A stretch of 30,041 bases of DNA from Acanthaster planci (Eukaryota > Echinodermata > Asteroidea > Valvatida > Acanthasteridae), in assembly GCF_001949145.1 (NCBI RefSeq), contig NW_019091356.1, positions 4,890,542-4,920,582 of the forward strand. Reading direction: 5' to 3'. The notes below the pieces were generated by a model. That model made no database searches. It was not told the origin of the DNA and saw only the letters and a list, made by a program, of their open reading frames with translations. This document shows, in pieces, positions 30,001 through 30,041 of this stretch. Position 1 is the stretch's first letter, and each line of letters opens with the position of its first letter. The translations under genes and the position numbers were made by a program.

Positions 30001-30041
30001 CGTTCCCACCAAAGTAAAAGAAACCACGACAACTCTGGTGG
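14938..30041 (+). CDS. SSPO: Gene B: second SCO-spondin-like protein, 5' part (3' end outside window)
   Basis: Exons: 14938-15008, 15352-15582, 16102-16187, 16471-16572, 16796-16831, 17027-17208, 17404-17503, 17673-17831, 18049-18128, 18322-18444, 18645-18798, 19018-19264, 19671-19809, 19900-20193, 20341-20746, 21108-21348, 21552-21744, 21970-22064, 22163-22209, 22306-22644, 22861-23063, 23379-23506, 23693-23802, 24141-24287, 24852-24945, 25118-25164, 25533-25652, 26120-26233, 26381-26503, 26878-27003, 27095-27217, 27872-27982, 28881-28991, 29118-29147, 29540-29635, 29961->30041. All phases match with no internal stop (about 1696 residues). Order: signal peptide, EMI, EGF, D1, D2, D', D3, LDLa x7, Ser/Thr/Pro region. 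D1-D2-D'-D3 is the multimerisation unit of VWF and gel-forming mucins; with EMI at the front and LDLa behind, it points to SCO-spondin. The product is secreted. Exon 35 may instead begin at 29525 or 29528, which changes no frame. The other intron stretches over 300 bp hold nothing I recognise beyond the repeats listed. Confidence 0.85.
15352..16187 (+). other. Gene B EMI domain
   Basis: Exons 15352-15582 and 16102-16187 joined in phase 2 (residues about 24-129). They contain HFCDD, IPCQEV, NCSVYK and the closing [14 protein letters not shown]. The CCxGWxGxxC signature is typical of EMI domains, which stand at the N terminus of SCO-spondin and mediate protein-protein contacts. The 519-bp intron between the two exons has no recognised feature. 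Confidence 0.82.
16471..16831 (+). other. Gene B EGF-like domain and acidic linker
   Basis: Exon 16471-16572 (phase 1-1) encodes [24 protein letters not shown]: six cysteines in EGF spacing with the GF.G turn (residues 130-163). Exon 16796-16831 is a 12-codon phase 1-1 linker rich in Asp and Glu. EMI followed by EGF is a common extracellular pairing. Confidence 0.88.
17027..19264 (+). other. Gene B D1 assembly: VWD-C8-TIL
   Basis: VWD1 spans exons 17027-18128 (residues about 176-349). It has [28 protein letters not shown] and the calcium-site region [11 protein letters not shown] followed by NDLTT. C8 spans 18322-18444 and 18645-18798 ([27 protein letters not shown]). TIL is exon 19018-19264 ([26 protein letters not shown]). 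The exon ends on a Cys codon split TG|C. The donor after 18444 is GTTCAT, weaker than the usual GTRAGT, but the [14 protein letters not shown] junction it gives is exactly the C8 pattern. Confidence 0.88.
19389..19580. mobile_element. Foldback/MITE-like inverted repeat in an intron of gene B
   Basis: Two arms of about 85 bp (19389-19476 and 19497-19580) are imperfect reverse complements around a loop of about 20 bp. Both arms contain CACAATAGTG, GAGTTTGCAACGC and TTGGCCAA and end in GTCGAC at the loop. As a result the two strands can be read into the same short peptide, though neither is a gene. It sits between the D1 TIL exon and the D2 start. No target-site duplication was firmly identified. 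Confidence 0.8.
19671..21348 (+). other. Gene B D2 assembly: E1-VWD-C8-TIL
   Basis: Exon 19671-19809 begins with [10 protein letters not shown], the VWC/E-like piece following the split cysteine; the second Cys of the usual CTC is Trp here. It then starts VWD2 ([19 protein letters not shown]). Exon 19900-20193 continues VWD2. Exon 20341-20746 gives [16 protein letters not shown] and a whole C8 ([25 protein letters not shown]). Exon 21108-21348 is TIL2 ([24 protein letters not shown]). Unlike C8-1 and C8-3, C8-2 has no intron. Confidence 0.88.
21552..22209 (+). other. Gene B D' module: TIL'-E'
   Basis: Exons 21552-21744, 21970-22064 and 22163-22209. An E-like piece ([10 protein letters not shown]) is followed by an additional TIL ([34 protein letters not shown]) and [10 protein letters not shown], without a VWD of its own. 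A lone TIL-E between the second and third VWD is the D' position of VWF and gel-forming mucins. Confidence 0.85.
23198..23239. repeat. 21-bp tandem duplication in intron
   Basis: Two adjacent copies, differing at two positions, of a unit beginning AATGCCAGTTTGGGC, in the intron before the C8-3 exon. Confidence 0.85.
24481..24665. repeat. Cluster of short hairpins and a CRE-like palindrome in intron
   Basis: Five perfect short stem-loops in a row: 24481-24499 (CTTCG/CGAAG), 24505-24528 (AATCGTGG/CCACGATT), 24546-24566 (GAACGC/GCGTTC), 24578-24589 (CATGG/CCATG) and 24604-24623 (TGCACATA/TATGTGCA). They are followed by the palindrome GTGACGTCAC at 24656-24665, which contains the CRE consensus TGACGTCA. 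It lies in the 564-bp intron of the D3 TIL. It may be a decayed mobile element; no outer terminal repeats were found. Confidence 0.55.
25861..26040. repeat. C/G-rich intron patch
   Basis: A stretch with GGGGCTGGGGGACACG at its left and runs of C (CCCCCCTCCCC) at its right, in the intron between LDLa 1 and 2. A similar C-rich run (CCCCGCCCCGCCCCCC) occurs at about 28269-28287. These may be fragments of a dispersed repeat; the boundaries are uncertain. Confidence 0.35.
27218..27871 (+). other. Intron between LDLa 5 and 6 (654 bp)
   Basis: No exon-like or repeat-like sequence was recognised apart from a small AGGGGT/ACCCCT hairpin near 27756. Confidence 0.6.
28334..28557. mobile_element. MITE-like element with about 40-bp terminal inverted repeats
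   Basis: The left end reads inward GGGCCAATTTC, AGAGCTGCTTAAGCACAAAA, TTTGCTTAA (to about 28377). The right end (about 28512-28557) is its reverse complement with a few mismatches. The element is about 224 bp, has no coding capacity and lies in the 898-bp intron between LDLa 6 and 7. This structure is that of a non-autonomous DNA transposon. Target-site duplications were not clear. Confidence 0.82.
29035..29074. repeat. 20-bp tandem duplication in intron
   Basis: Two adjacent 20-bp copies of AATGTAAAGGARGTCATGAA differing at one base, in the intron after LDLa 7. Confidence 0.85.
29118..30041 (+). other. Gene B Ser/Thr/Pro-rich linker exons, start of a second mucin-like region
   Basis: Exon 29118-29147 completes LDLa 7 and adds SDIIPPTS. 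Exon 29540-29635 (possibly starting at 29525 or 29528) encodes a cysteine-free [11 protein letters not shown]-type stretch. Exon 29961->30041 follows AAAACAG and encodes EITTVTQ ... KETTTTLV to the window edge. All are phase 1. Composition and position resemble the edge of the gene A mucin domain, but the octad repeat is not yet visible. Confidence 0.7.

Overview
This is nuclear DNA from an animal. Coding sequence is split into many short exons with GT...AG introns that are AT-rich and mostly 100-1400 bp long. The encoded proteins are large, secreted and modular: EMI, EGF, VWD/C8/TIL, LDLa, TSP1, VWC and CTCK modules, plus a mucin-like Thr/Pro domain. That combination belongs to the SCO-spondin branch of the VWF/gel-forming-mucin superfamily. 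Compact introns, few TSP1 repeats and the inserted mucin domain suggest an invertebrate, most likely a non-vertebrate deuterostome (echinoderm, hemichordate or cephalochordate). The species cannot be fixed from the sequence.

Layout, all on the + strand. (1) 1-10701 is the 3' part of gene A, a SCO-spondin-like gene already open at the left edge. A giant Thr/Pro/Tyr octapeptide-repeat exon is followed by one LDLa, a Ser/Thr linker, seven TSP1 repeats interleaved with three TIL/VWC modules, and a C-terminal cystine knot (CTCK), with a stop at 10701. I joined 18 exons; every junction keeps the frame, giving 1766 residues plus stop. (2) 10702-12761 is intergenic, with two AATAAA signals. (3) 12762-13763 is an uninterrupted 333-codon rhodopsin-class GPCR. 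(4) 13764-14937 is intergenic. (5) 14938 to beyond 30041 is the 5' part of gene B, a second SCO-spondin-like gene: signal peptide, EMI, EGF, then D1-D2-D'-D3 (VWD-C8-TIL-E units), seven LDLa repeats, and the start of a Ser/Thr/Pro-rich region. I joined 36 exons with all phases consistent (about 1696 residues); the gene runs off the right edge.

The window therefore shows the C-terminal half of one protein and the N-terminal half of a second of the same family, head to tail around a GPCR gene. Both halves reach a Ser/Thr/Pro region bordered by LDLa modules, so the simplest reading is a tandem duplication of an SCO-spondin gene that also carries a mucin domain. By family knowledge, the D assemblies and CTCK drive disulfide multimerisation, and the TSP1/LDLa modules bind partners in a fibrous or gel-like matrix such as Reissner's-fibre-type material. 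Introns carry at least two foldback/MITE-like elements and a cluster of short hairpins. I see no RNA genes, CRISPR arrays, prokaryotic signals or viral genes.
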